A stretch of DNA of 7,411 bases from an uncultured Bacillota bacterium (GCA_947088415.1 CAMUGK010000046.1:1-7411); one strand, 5' to 3'. Positions 1-6,882 are shown, counted from the stretch's first letter. A program made the numbers and translations. The notes: generated by a model from the sequence alone, not told the origin.

Positions 1-109
1 TGATTTCAAAATTTGCATTTTTAAGTTCTCTTGCCAGTTCATCTTGAGTTTCAATCTCTTTTGTAGAGATAAGTTCAAGAATTTTGGACTGTCTTGCACT
101 TCTTGCCAT
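1..109 (-). CDS. argR: Arginine repressor ArgR, N-terminal part (cut by window edge)
   Basis: Only the first 36 codons plus one base are present; the gene runs off the left edge. The translation starts MARSARQSKILELISTKEIE and continues with TQDELARELKNANFEI. This matches the start of the ArgR/AhrC winged-helix DNA-binding domain, whose family pattern is R-x(3)-I-x(2)-I-x(4)-IETQ-(D/E)EL-x(2)-L-K. ArgR is a cytoplasmic hexameric regulator that binds ARG boxes when arginine is present, repressing arginine biosynthesis and often its own gene. The ATG at 109 is well supported by an AAGGAG ribosome binding site at 116-121, six bases upstream. The gene is divergent from the plus-strand gene at 412. 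ARG-box-like sites upstream (174-191 and 238-255) fit autoregulation. The identification rests on the N-terminal motif only; the C-terminal oligomerisation and arginine-binding domain is outside the window. Confidence 0.86.
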   Translation of the reverse strand, partial: MARSARQSKILELISTKEIETQDELARELKNANFEI

Positions 110-133
110 TGCTCTCTCCTTAATCGCTACATC

Positions 134-148
134 CCTTTATTTTAAAGG
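134..148. repeat. Short inverted repeat in the argR leader
   Basis: CCTTTA (134-139) and TAAAGG (143-148) are separated by TTT, giving a 6-bp stem with a 3-nt loop in the untranslated leader of argR. No T-run follows on the minus strand, so it is not a terminator. A role is not evident. Confidence 0.3.
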
Positions 149-173
149 TCTATAGCCAACGCGAATATTTATA

Positions 174-191
174 CATTTATGCTTATTCAGC
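174..191. promoter_or_regulatory. Second, weaker ARG-box-like site
   Basis: The core TTTATGCTTATTCA at 176-189 has one perfect half-site (ATTCA, 185-189) and a degenerate other half (TTTAT against TGAAT), so 8 of 10 half-site bases match. It lies just downstream of the predicted argR transcription start. Its centre is 64 bp, about six helical turns, from the centre of the strong ARG box at 238-255. Together the two sites would flank the candidate argR promoter. Confidence 0.35.
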
Positions 192-202
192 GATTTTTTA
201 TC

Positions 203-231
203 ATTATACATCTTTTTTTATAATTATGCAA
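203..231 (-). promoter_or_regulatory. Candidate promoter for argR
   Basis: Reading the minus strand, a perfect TATAAT lies at 203-208. It is preceded after 17 bp by TTGCAT at 226-231, which matches only three of six bases of the -35 consensus. A transcript would start near 196-197 and leave a leader of about 87 nt before the argR ATG. ARG-box-like sites lie on both sides, which suits a repressible promoter. The weak -35 makes this a moderate call. Confidence 0.45.
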
Positions 232-237
232 GTGTTT

Positions 238-255
238 TTTGAATAATTATTCATG
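238..255. promoter_or_regulatory. ARG box (ArgR operator)
   Basis: The core TGAATAATTATTCA at 240-253 is a perfect 14-bp palindrome. It matches every core position of the ARG-box consensus (TGAAT, four A/T bases, ATTCA). It lies upstream of argR and just beyond the candidate -35 of the argR promoter, a normal position for ArgR autoregulation. An AT-rich region can produce such a palindrome by chance, but an exact match next to a gene that encodes ArgR makes the reading likely. It is about 100 bp from the plus-strand promoter at 358-386, so control of the other gene is less certain. Confidence 0.68.
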
Positions 256-264
256 ATTTTTTTA

Positions 265-303
265 TATAAATTTGGTTTTATGCAAATTTATAAATTTGGT
301 TTT
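265..303. repeat. Direct repeat of 15 bp with a 16-bp palindrome
   Basis: TATAAATTTGGTTTT occurs exactly at 265-279 and again at 289-303, a 24-bp period. Overlapping the second copy, CAAATTTATAAATTTG at 283-298 is a perfect 16-bp palindrome. The block lies between the ARG box and the plus-strand promoter. It could be an operator or simply AT-rich, possibly curved DNA. Confidence 0.5.
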
Positions 304-357
304 TATAATTATAGATGAATATGCATAAAGGTTTTTAAAGATTTTTGCAACAACCTA

Positions 358-386
358 TTGACTTGAAGTATAAACTCTGTTATAAT
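358..386 (+). promoter_or_regulatory. Strong sigma-A promoter of the 412 gene
   Basis: TTGACT at 358-363 and a perfect TATAAT at 381-386 are separated by exactly 17 bp, so 11 of 12 consensus bases match. The transcript should start near 393, giving a leader of only about 19 nt. A GGAG ribosome binding site at 401-404 lies seven bases before the ATG at 412. The match suggests substantial housekeeping expression of the downstream gene. Confidence 0.85.
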
Positions 387-411
387 ACTTCTCGATAATT
401 GGAGAAGAAAA

Positions 412-1119
412 ATGGACTATGCAACAAAACTTAAAATTACACATGAAAGAAAAGAATTTGATTTTGTAGGTTATTATGACCTAATTTTAGCAACACTCTA
501 CACCACTCGTCTTTATGACGAATTTACAAAATTCAACACCAACAAATTAGCAGATATTTTTGTTACTGCAATGAGGCAACAGGTTTCAACATTGCCAAAA
601 GATTGTGAACTAAGAAAAATTTTAGCTTTGCCTGTTGCTGGAAAAAAGAAATTTAAATTAAAAGATTCATACAACAAAAAATTTTGCTTAACCATGTTAA
701 CAAATTTGGCTAAGCAAAACCTTATTATTCTTTCCCCTAACAACCAGACAATTTCAACATTCTCTAAAAATAAATTAACAAAAGAACAAGAAAATAAAAT
801 TTCTAAGGTCGCACTTAAATATTCACTCGAAGATAATAGATTAAGAAATATGGTTTTTGATTGCACCGAAAAGATTTTATCTTTTGAAAATAAAGCAATA
901 ATAAACAAAAAATCTAATGTTCCTTTAGACAAAGAAGAAGTTGAAATATTCTTTGCTCAACTGCAAGAATCAAACAGAATTTTGAGAAAGTTAAACTCCC
1001 CTGTAAAATTGTCAAATTATTATTACTATGACGAAAATCAAGATGACGATTATAAAGTATATTATAAAAATCTTGAAGATTTAAAATATCAAAATTCAAA
1101 GGCTGAAAGTTTAAATTAG
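412..1119 (+). CDS. Unrecognised lysine/asparagine-rich cytoplasmic protein, 235 aa
   Basis: I do not recognise this protein and assign no function. It looks like a real gene: it has a near-consensus promoter, a GGAG ribosome binding site seven bases before the ATG, an uninterrupted frame and a terminator right after the stop. No signal peptide or convincing membrane segment is visible, so it is probably cytoplasmic. The first part is rich in aromatic and hydrophobic residues (about 18-60). Residues 91-115 read like a helix followed by a beta turn (FCLTMLTNLAKQNLIILSPN), which could belong to a winged-helix-like fold; this is only a suggestion. Residues 120-195 are charged and look helical. 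The tail contains a Tyr/Asp-rich patch at about 203-218 (YYYYDENQDDDYKVYY), likely disordered. It is monocistronic, divergent from argR and convergent with thiI. Antisense open frames over it lack starts and context. Confidence 0.75.
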   Translation: MDYATKLKITHERKEFDFVGYYDLILATLYTTRLYDEFTKFNTNKLADIFVTAMRQQVSTLPKDCELRKILALPVAGKKKFKLKDSYNKKFCLTMLTNLAKQNLIILSPNNQTISTFSKNKLTKEQENKISKVALKYSLEDNRLRNMVFDCTEKILSFENKAIINKKSNVPLDKEEVEIFFAQLQESNRILRKLNSPVKLSNYYYYDENQDDDYKVYYKNLEDLKYQNSKAESLN

Positions 1120-1126
1120 ACAACAT

Positions 1127-1155
1127 AAAAAAGTGGCATTGCCACTTATTTTTTT
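1127..1155. terminator. Bidirectional intrinsic terminator between convergent genes
   Basis: AAGTGGC (1131-1137) and GCCACTT (1141-1147) form a perfect 7-bp stem with a 3-nt loop. A-rich sequence lies on the left (1127-1132) and a T-run on the right (1149-1155), so it can stop transcription from both sides. It begins seven bases after the plus-strand stop codon. The thiI stop codon (1146-1148) lies inside the right arm, so the hairpin forms directly at the end of that reading frame. Confidence 0.85.
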
Positions 1156-2306
1156 ATTTCTATAATTTCTTCGTTATTCAAACATTCGTTAACTAAGTCG
1201 TCTACATTTAAAAAACTTTCTTCTCTTTCAGCTTTTTCAATGGTTGGTTTAATAACTGGATTTTTAGGTAAGAAAACCGTGCAACAATCTTCATATGGCA
1301 AAATGGAAGTATCATAAGTTCCAATCTTTTTTGCAATTGTCATAATTTCTTCCTTATCCATTGCAACGCAAGGTCTAAAAACTGGAAGACTTTCTATAAC
1401 CGAACCTGTCACAGTCATACTTTGCATGGTTTGACTTGCAACCTGCCCCAAACTTTCACCTGTTACAATTGCACCAAGTTGATATTTTTGACAGATGTTT
1501 TGTGCTATTCTCATCATTATTCGACGCATAATTGTAATCATATATTCAGGAACGCAATTTACATGAATCGCTTCTTGAACTTTTGTAAACGAAATACAAT
1601 GAAGTGTTATATCTCCAACATAAGGCGTAAGTTCTTTTGCTAAAGTTAAAACCTTTTCTTTTGCAAGTTCACTTGTGTAAGGATAACTATGAAAATGTAG
1701 TGCATGAAGTTCGAGTCCACGTTTTGAAATTAAATAACCTGCAACAGGACTATCTATTCCGCCAGATAAAAGTAAAAGCCCCCTGCCAGCACTGCCCAAA
1801 GGCAATCCGCCTTGACAAGAAATACTTTGAGTATAAATGTATGTTCTTCCATTATTGCGAATATCTACATTGATTTCAACTTCGGGATTATAAAGGTCGA
1901 CAATAGGATTTTCGTTATTATTCCAAATAATAGTTCCAAGTTTTTTTGCATAATCCATTGAAGAAATAGGAAAGTTTTTATCGGCACGTTTAACTGAAAC
2001 CTTGTAAGGTTTTCCGTCAAGTTTAATGTTTTTTATAACCTCTTCAATTTCTTCTTGGCAAGATTTTACTTCGGTGGCAGGACTTAAACTATAAAGTCCA
2101 AAAACTTTAGTAAGTTTGTCTATCAATCTTTCTTGGTCTTTTAAATCATAATTAGATACGATATATCTGCCAAGCGTTACATGAAAATCATACTTTTCGC
2201 CCTCAAGCCATTTTTTAACGTTGGAAATAAGTTGATTTTCAAAAACTTTTATATTTCGTCCCTTTAAAAATATCTCTCCAAACCTTAAAAGTATAACATT
2301 TTTCAT
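1146..2306 (-). CDS. thiI: tRNA 4-thiouridine synthase / thiamine sulfur-transfer protein ThiI
   Basis: ThiI adenylates U8 of tRNA and inserts persulfide sulfur from a cysteine desulfurase to make 4-thiouridine; in many bacteria it also provides sulfur for the thiazole of thiamine. The 386-residue protein has an N-terminal ferredoxin-like and THUMP region (about 1-165, with RFGEIFLKGRN near the start). A PP-loop ATP-pyrophosphatase domain follows, with the P-loop SGGIDS at 181-186 and the family segment TGESLGQVASQTMQ near 282-295. Two cysteines in EDCC (341-342) lie where the family has a conserved C-terminal cysteine. It lacks the rhodanese domain of the 482-residue E. coli protein, as is usual in Gram-positives. 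The ATG at 2306 is preferred over an in-frame TTG five codons upstream, which is part of the ribosome binding site. The ATG overlaps the desulfurase stop as ATGA, implying translational coupling. Confidence 0.95.
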   Translation of the reverse strand: MKNVILLRFGEIFLKGRNIKVFENQLISNVKKWLEGEKYDFHVTLGRYIVSNYDLKDQERLIDKLTKVFGLYSLSPATEVKSCQEEIEEVIKNIKLDGKPYKVSVKRADKNFPISSMDYAKKLGTIIWNNNENPIVDLYNPEVEINVDIRNNGRTYIYTQSISCQGGLPLGSAGRGLLLLSGGIDSPVAGYLISKRGLELHALHFHSYPYTSELAKEKVLTLAKELTPYVGDITLHCISFTKVQEAIHVNCVPEYMITIMRRIMMRIAQNICQKYQLGAIVTGESLGQVASQTMQSMTVTGSVIESLPVFRPCVAMDKEEIMTIAKKIGTYDTSILPYEDCCTVFLPKNPVIKPTIEKAEREESFLNVDDLVNECLNNEEIIEIKK

Positions 2307-3421
2307 TTGACTTTCTCCCAAATTTCATGATAGGCATTTAAAATAATTTCGCCAGCTTTTACAACTTCGTCTATTGTCATATAAGCATTAAAACTGACTC
2401 TTACACTCCACTTAACCCTATCTTTATCATAACCCATATTTTCTAAGATGCGATTGCCTGCATGTTTTGTTGAACATGCAGAACCACGACCTATAATAAC
2501 TTCGTTTTCAATTGCACGCATTAGCGTTTCGCCATTAACCCCGTCAAAAGTCATGCTGATAATGTAAGGGCTTTGCCCATCAATAAAACTAACACCCTTA
2601 TAACCTGCAAAAACCTTTAAAAAAGCAGTTTTTAAAGATAAAACATGAATAAAATTTTCTTCAACATTAATTTTTTCAATCGCATATTTCATCGCCATAA
2701 CGTTAGGCAGGTTTTGAGTGCCAGAACGCCTGCCATTTTCCTGCCCACCACCAAAGACAATAGCTTTTAATGGCTCGATATTTTTAACATATAACGCACC
2801 CACACCTTTTGGCCCATGAAATTTATGTGCTGAAATTGTGTAAAAGTCTATATTTTCTATAATTTCTTTTTCAATTTTAATCTTACAAAACCCTTGAACT
2901 CCGTCGACATGAATTAATGCATTTTTGGCATACTTTTTCTTTAATTCAATTATTTGAGCCAAATCATTGATTGCACCAGTTTCATTACTTACATGCATAC
3001 ACGAAATAAGTCTGGTTTTATCATTCAAAACTTTTTCTAACTGTGAATAATCTACTTCTCCATTCTTTTGAAGCCCTACAAAATGCACAATCCTACCTTG
3101 ATTAATTAATTCTTGTGCAACATTAAAAACACTTGGATGCTCGCCAACCGAAAAAACATATTCCCATTTGCCATTGCGTTTGCTTCCATTGATTGCAAGA
3201 TTATTGCTTTCAGTTGCTCCACTTGTAAAAATTACACTTCCCTTTTCAGCATTTAAAGCCTTTAAAACAGCTCGTCTTGCTTCATCCAGATGTTTAGAAT
3301 TTTCGATAGCCTTTGCATATCCTGCCGAAGGGTTATAAAAAGAATTGCAGGCATATTCTTTGATTATGTCTAACTCTTCTTCAAACATTTTAGTTGTTGC
3401 AGCATTATCTAAATAAATCAT
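2303..3421 (-). CDS. iscS: Cysteine desulfurase, IscS/NifS family (NifZ-like partner of ThiI)
   Basis: This PLP enzyme removes sulfur from cysteine, giving alanine and an enzyme-bound persulfide that is passed on, here most likely to ThiI. The 372-residue protein has the family landmarks in order: IYLDNAATT at 2-10, TSGATESNN at 66-74, the PLP-stacking His in EHPS (H95), the cofactor-binding HVDGVQ (D173, Q176), SAHKFHGPKG with the PLP lysine at K200, and GRGSACSTK with the catalytic cysteine at C316. The cysteine lies in a long mobile loop, typical of group I enzymes. The ATG at 3421 is preferred; a GTG two codons upstream is part of the AGGTG ribosome binding site (3425-3429). The gene overlaps thiI by 4 bp, as in the nifZ-thiI pair of Bacillus. 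I saw no iscU/sufU next to it, so a dedicated tRNA/thiamine role is more likely than general Fe-S assembly. The symbol iscS denotes the family only. Confidence 0.92.
   Translation of the reverse strand: MIYLDNAATTKMFEEELDIIKEYACNSFYNPSAGYAKAIENSKHLDEARRAVLKALNAEKGSVIFTSGATESNNLAINGSKRNGKWEYVFSVGEHPSVFNVAQELINQGRIVHFVGLQKNGEVDYSQLEKVLNDKTRLISCMHVSNETGAINDLAQIIELKKKYAKNALIHVDGVQGFCKIKIEKEIIENIDFYTISAHKFHGPKGVGALYVKNIEPLKAIVFGGGQENGRRSGTQNLPNVMAMKYAIEKINVEENFIHVLSLKTAFLKVFAGYKGVSFIDGQSPYIISMTFDGVNGETLMRAIENEVIIGRGSACSTKHAGNRILENMGYDKDRVKWSVRVSFNAYMTIDEVVKAGEIILNAYHEIWEKVK
2315..2319 (-). promoter_or_regulatory. Ribosome binding site that fixes the thiI start
   Basis: GGGAG on the minus strand lies eight bases before the ATG at 2306. 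The TTG at 2321-2319, which would give a five-residue longer protein, overlaps this site and has no binding site of its own, so ATG 2306 is chosen. The site lies inside the last codons of the upstream desulfurase gene. Confidence 0.8.
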
Positions 3422-3470
3422 AAACACCTATATATAGTATTATGCAAAGCATACTAGTCGCAATATCTTG
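3422..3470 (-). other. Gap between pheT and the desulfurase gene, no terminator
   Basis: These 49 bases hold the AGGTG ribosome binding site of the downstream gene and a weak hairpin (TATGC 3441-3445 with GCATA 3449-3453, extendable by 3 bp across a bulge). No T-run follows the hairpin in the direction of transcription and no convincing promoter fits. Read-through from pheT is therefore the simplest reading. Confidence 0.55.
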
Positions 3471-5837
3471 CTATTGTCTTAATTTTGCATTAAGCTTGCT
3501 TTCAACATCAGATATGATTTTATTGAAAACTTGCATAACCTCTTCTTCCACCAAAGTTTTTGTTGTATCTTTAAAAGTGAGAGAGTATGCAATGGATTTT
3601 TTGCCTTGTTCAACATTGTTATAAACGTCAAATTCATGAACACTGTCAAGCAGTTTGCCACCCGAACGCTTGATTTGGTCTTTTATTGTCTGGCTTTGAG
3701 TGTCGTTATCCACAACAAAGGCAAGGTCTTTTGTCATTTCAGGGAATTTGTTTGCTTCCTTAAATTTTAATGGTTTAATTTGTTTGTTGTAAAGTTTTGT
3801 CATGGAAATTTCTGCAAGATAAATCTCATCTTTCTTAAAAGATGGATGAACTCTGCCAATAACACCAATTTCTTCTCGGTCAAGCAAGATTTTTGCAGAA
3901 ATCCCTGTGTGAAGGTCGGCAATTTCGGCTTTTACAAAAGTATATCTATTTTTAAAGCCAAGATAGTCTAAAAGATTTTGAAGAATTCCCTTTAAACAAT
4001 AGAAATCCCCTTTAACTTTAATTCCTTGCCACTCGCTAGAGATATAATTGCCTTTAATAAGAATTGCAACCTTTGTGTCTTCTTTATATTCTACATCATA
4101 GGTTTTAGATATTTCATACAGAAAAACATCTTGAATATTTCTTGCTTTGTTATAATCATAAACGCTAATAAGCGATGGCAAAAGCGAAGTTCGAACAACC
4201 GACTTATCTATAGTCATAGGATTTGGCAGTGTTATTTGATTTTTAGCTTCATATCTAAATCTCTCTGCCATTTCAGGACTTGTTAATGTGTAAGTTTTAG
4301 TTTCATTAAGCCCGAGTGAACGAAGACGTTTTGAAATTTCTTTACGCATTTTAACATCGCCAATATATTCGCCTTTTTTCACTGGCACTCTTGGAAGAGT
4401 TGATTTCAAGTTATGATAACCATAGAGTCTGCCAATCTCTTCGGCAATATCATTGACATTTTCGTCAATATCAAGTCGACGATTTGGAATTTGAACATGA
4501 AATACGCCATTATTCAATGTATAAGGAAAATCTAATCTTTTAAGTTCTGTTTCAACGTCACTATCAGATAGAGTTAAGCCTAAAAGCGTGCTAACCTCTT
4601 GAGTTTTGAAAGATACACTTTTTTCTTTTTTGTCTAGATTGTCAATTTTGATTAACCCTTTCAAAATCTTTGCATCGGCATATTTTTCAAGCAAATGGCA
4701 GGCTCTTTCAATAGCTTCTAAGGTATATTCATAATTCAGCCCTTTGCCATAACGAATTGATGCTTCACTTCGTAGGTCTAATCGAGATGAAGTATTACGA
4801 ATACTTACCCCGTCAAAGATTGCACTTTCAATAAGAATATTTTTTGTATTTTCGTCAACTTCGGTATTTTCGCCACCCATAACACCCGCTATGCAGATTG
4901 GTTTAACACCATCAGTTATAACAATATCTTGGCAAGTTAAAGCCCGCTTGTTTCCGTCAAGAGTTACAATTTCTTCGCCGTCATGTGCATCACGAACTAA
5001 AATATTCCCGCCAACTTTATCTTTATCAAAGAAATGAAGCGGTTGACCATATTCAAGCATAACATAATTTGAAATATCAACAACATTATTGATAGGTCTC
5101 ATACCAGCCGAGATAAGACGCTTTTTAATAAACTCTGGGCTTTCCTTAATCTTTACATCTCTAACCATTTTTGCTGTATAGAATGGACATTTTTTAGTAT
5201 CAATTTCTATTTTCACATTATCTTGAACATTCTCATTTATTTCCGCATGTTTAGATTGTGGCAATTTGACTTTTCTATTTAAAATTGAAGCAATTTCATA
5301 AGCAAAACCAATGTGATAATAGCAATCATTATTGCGATGTTTATGAATATCTACTTCATACAAAGTGTCATCACTGCCAAGATAGATATTCGCGTCGCTT
5401 CCTGCAGGCAAATCGGTATGAATTTCAGCAATTCCTCTTGCATAAGCTTCATCGGTTTTCTTTTCAAGTCCAAGTTCATACAAAGCACAAATCATACCGT
5501 TAGACTCTTGTCCACGAATGCGACCTGCCTTAATTTCAAAGTCTTCTGGAAGTTTACAGCCTGGAAGTGCAACCAAAACTTTTAAACCCTTTCTTATATT
5601 TGGTGCTCCACAAACAATTTGTGTAACCTTATCTCCAATATCCACTTGACAAACGTGCAAGTGGTCGCTGTCTGGATGGTCAACGCATTCCTTAACATAA
5701 CCAATCACAAGATTATCTATATGATTTTTAACAACCTTTTCAATATTAACGCCAGCTTTGGTTATTTTAACTGCAAGTTCTTCTAAATCTTGGTCTTCAA
5801 TATCTATATAATCTTTAACCCAATTTAAACTTATCAT
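3471..5837 (-). CDS. pheT: Phenylalanyl-tRNA synthetase beta subunit PheT
   Basis: PheT is the large subunit of the alpha2-beta2 enzyme that charges tRNA-Phe. It carries tRNA contacts and the editing site that hydrolyses Tyr-tRNA-Phe. The 788-residue protein is close to the usual length of about 800. Visible parts are the N-terminal MISLNWVKDYI; an EMAP/OB-type tRNA-binding domain (about 40-150, with PDSDHLHVCQVD and NGMICALYELG); the B3/B4 editing region (about 210-395, with MRPINNVVDISNYVMLEYGQ and the RSEASIRYGKGLN segment); the B5 domain (about 402-475, with PNRRLDIDENVNDIAEEIGRLYGY spread over 451-474); the synthetase-like core (GLNETKTYTLTSPE near 509); and the FDX-ACB anticodon-binding domain (about 695-788, KFPEMTKDLAFVVD). 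The ATG at 5837 begins the conserved N terminus; the frame stays open 23 codons upstream into pheS without meaning. One segment, HKHRNNDCYYHIG at 165-177, departs from the usual TPNRxDC pattern. Confidence 0.97.
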   Translation of the reverse strand: MISLNWVKDYIDIEDQDLEELAVKITKAGVNIEKVVKNHIDNLVIGYVKECVDHPDSDHLHVCQVDIGDKVTQIVCGAPNIRKGLKVLVALPGCKLPEDFEIKAGRIRGQESNGMICALYELGLEKKTDEAYARGIAEIHTDLPAGSDANIYLGSDDTLYEVDIHKHRNNDCYYHIGFAYEIASILNRKVKLPQSKHAEINENVQDNVKIEIDTKKCPFYTAKMVRDVKIKESPEFIKKRLISAGMRPINNVVDISNYVMLEYGQPLHFFDKDKVGGNILVRDAHDGEEIVTLDGNKRALTCQDIVITDGVKPICIAGVMGGENTEVDENTKNILIESAIFDGVSIRNTSSRLDLRSEASIRYGKGLNYEYTLEAIERACHLLEKYADAKILKGLIKIDNLDKKEKSVSFKTQEVSTLLGLTLSDSDVETELKRLDFPYTLNNGVFHVQIPNRRLDIDENVNDIAEEIGRLYGYHNLKSTLPRVPVKKGEYIGDVKMRKEISKRLRSLGLNETKTYTLTSPEMAERFRYEAKNQITLPNPMTIDKSVVRTSLLPSLISVYDYNKARNIQDVFLYEISKTYDVEYKEDTKVAILIKGNYISSEWQGIKVKGDFYCLKGILQNLLDYLGFKNRYTFVKAEIADLHTGISAKILLDREEIGVIGRVHPSFKKDEIYLAEISMTKLYNKQIKPLKFKEANKFPEMTKDLAFVVDNDTQSQTIKDQIKRSGGKLLDSVHEFDVYNNVEQGKKSIAYSLTFKDTTKTLVEEEVMQVFNKIISDVESKLNAKLRQ

Positions 5838-5838
5838 T

Positions 5839-6882
5839 TTAGTTCTCCTTTCTGTCAAAAACAGCACTTTCACGTAGGTCTGTTTGATAGAATTTTCTAA
5901 TATCATTTATTCCATACTTAAGCATAGCAAGCCTTTCAGCACCAAAACCAAAAGCAAAACCTGTCCAAACTTTAGGGTCATAACCGCAATTTTTTAAAAC
6001 ATTTGGATGCACCATACCTGCACCACTAACAGTTATCCAACCCGTGTTTTTACAAAGTGGACAACCTTTGCCCTTACATACAAAACATGAAATATCTGTT
6101 TCAACTGATGGCTCTGTAAATTGATAATAACTTGGTCTAAAACGAGTTTGAACATCTTTTCCAAAAAGCCTTTTTGCAATTTCATCAAATGTTCCTTTAA
6201 GGTCAGAAAGTGAAATATTATGGTCTACAAGCAAGCCTTCAATCTGCATAAATTGATGACTATGTGTTGCATCATCGGCGTCACGACGATAGGTTTTTCC
6301 AGGACAAATCATGCGAATCGGTTTGTCTCCACCTGCAGCAAGCATTGTCCTTGCTTGAACTGGCGAAGTTTGACTGCGAAGCAAAATTCTCTCATCTTCA
6401 ATATAAAAAGTGTCTTGTGCGTCACGTGCTGGATGACCTTTTGGAATATTCAAAAGTTCAAAGTTAAAATGGTCTTCTTCAATCTCTGGCCCATCAACAA
6501 CATCATAACCCATAGACATAAAAAGCTCTTCAACTTCTTCAATAATATGCTCCAATATGTTTGGCGCTCCATGCGGAATTTGAAGACTTGGCAATGTTAT
6601 ATCAATTTGTTCACTTTTAAGTTTTTCTTGCAATCTTGCATTTGCAAAATCCCCTTCCTTAGCCTTTAACGCACCCTCAATAGCGTCACGCACTTCATTA
6701 ACAAGAGCCCCCACGACTGGTCTTTCTTCGGCAGGAACATCTCTCATGCCACGCAATAAAGCAGTAAGTGAGCCATTCTTACTTAAAAGTTGAACGCGTA
6801 TTTCATTCAAAACCTTTTCATCATCAGCCTTTGAAATAGCAGATAAACCATAACTTTTAATCTTCTCTAATTCTTCTTTCAT
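5839..6882 (-). CDS. pheS: Phenylalanyl-tRNA synthetase alpha subunit PheS
   Basis: PheS is the catalytic subunit that activates phenylalanine with ATP and transfers it to tRNA-Phe. Its 347 residues match the usual length (about 340-350). The N-terminal 90 residues form the coiled-coil tRNA-contacting arm. The class II core follows: motif 1 region GYDVVDGPEIEEDHFNFELL (125-144) and KGHPARDAQDTFY (148-160), motif 2 around RMICPGKTYRRDADDATHSH (190-209), the Phe-pocket region FTEPSVETD (255-263), and motif 3 GFAFGFGAERLAML (308-321). A four-cysteine cluster, C266-x2-C269 and C274-x2-C277, resembles a small zinc-knuckle and occurs in many bacterial PheS proteins. The ATG at 6882 has an AAGGAG site six bases upstream. 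It is the first gene of the operon and lies directly behind a T-box terminator, so its transcription depends on uncharged tRNA-Phe. Confidence 0.98.
   Translation of the reverse strand: MKEELEKIKSYGLSAISKADDEKVLNEIRVQLLSKNGSLTALLRGMRDVPAEERPVVGALVNEVRDAIEGALKAKEGDFANARLQEKLKSEQIDITLPSLQIPHGAPNILEHIIEEVEELFMSMGYDVVDGPEIEEDHFNFELLNIPKGHPARDAQDTFYIEDERILLRSQTSPVQARTMLAAGGDKPIRMICPGKTYRRDADDATHSHQFMQIEGLLVDHNISLSDLKGTFDEIAKRLFGKDVQTRFRPSYYQFTEPSVETDISCFVCKGKGCPLCKNTGWITVSGAGMVHPNVLKNCGYDPKVWTGFAFGFGAERLAMLKYGINDIRKFYQTDLRESAVFDRKEN
5845..5849 (-). promoter_or_regulatory. Ribosome binding site that fixes the pheT start
   Basis: AGGAG on the minus strand lies seven bases before the ATG at 5837. 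It is encoded within the penultimate codons of pheS (Lys-Glu-Asn-stop). The pheS stop and the pheT start are one base apart, so the two subunits are probably translated in a coupled, balanced way. Confidence 0.85.

Noticed and set aside
513..1126. Two antisense open frames (513-932 and 914-1126, minus) opposite the 412 gene
   Set aside because: They lie opposite a gene with its own promoter, ribosome binding site and terminator, show no family motifs, and have compositions expected from an AT-rich shadow frame.
1422..1873. Plus-strand open frames inside thiI
   Set aside because: They are antisense to a clearly conserved protein, and their Cys/His-rich translations are the usual shadow of the real frame; no promoter or start signal was seen.
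3435..3456. Hairpin between pheT and the desulfurase gene as a terminator
   Set aside because: The stem is short and bulged and no T-run follows it on the minus strand.
5285..6669. Plus-strand open frames opposite pheT and pheS
   Set aside because: They overlap conserved synthetase domains on the other strand and have no recognisable motif or ribosome binding site.
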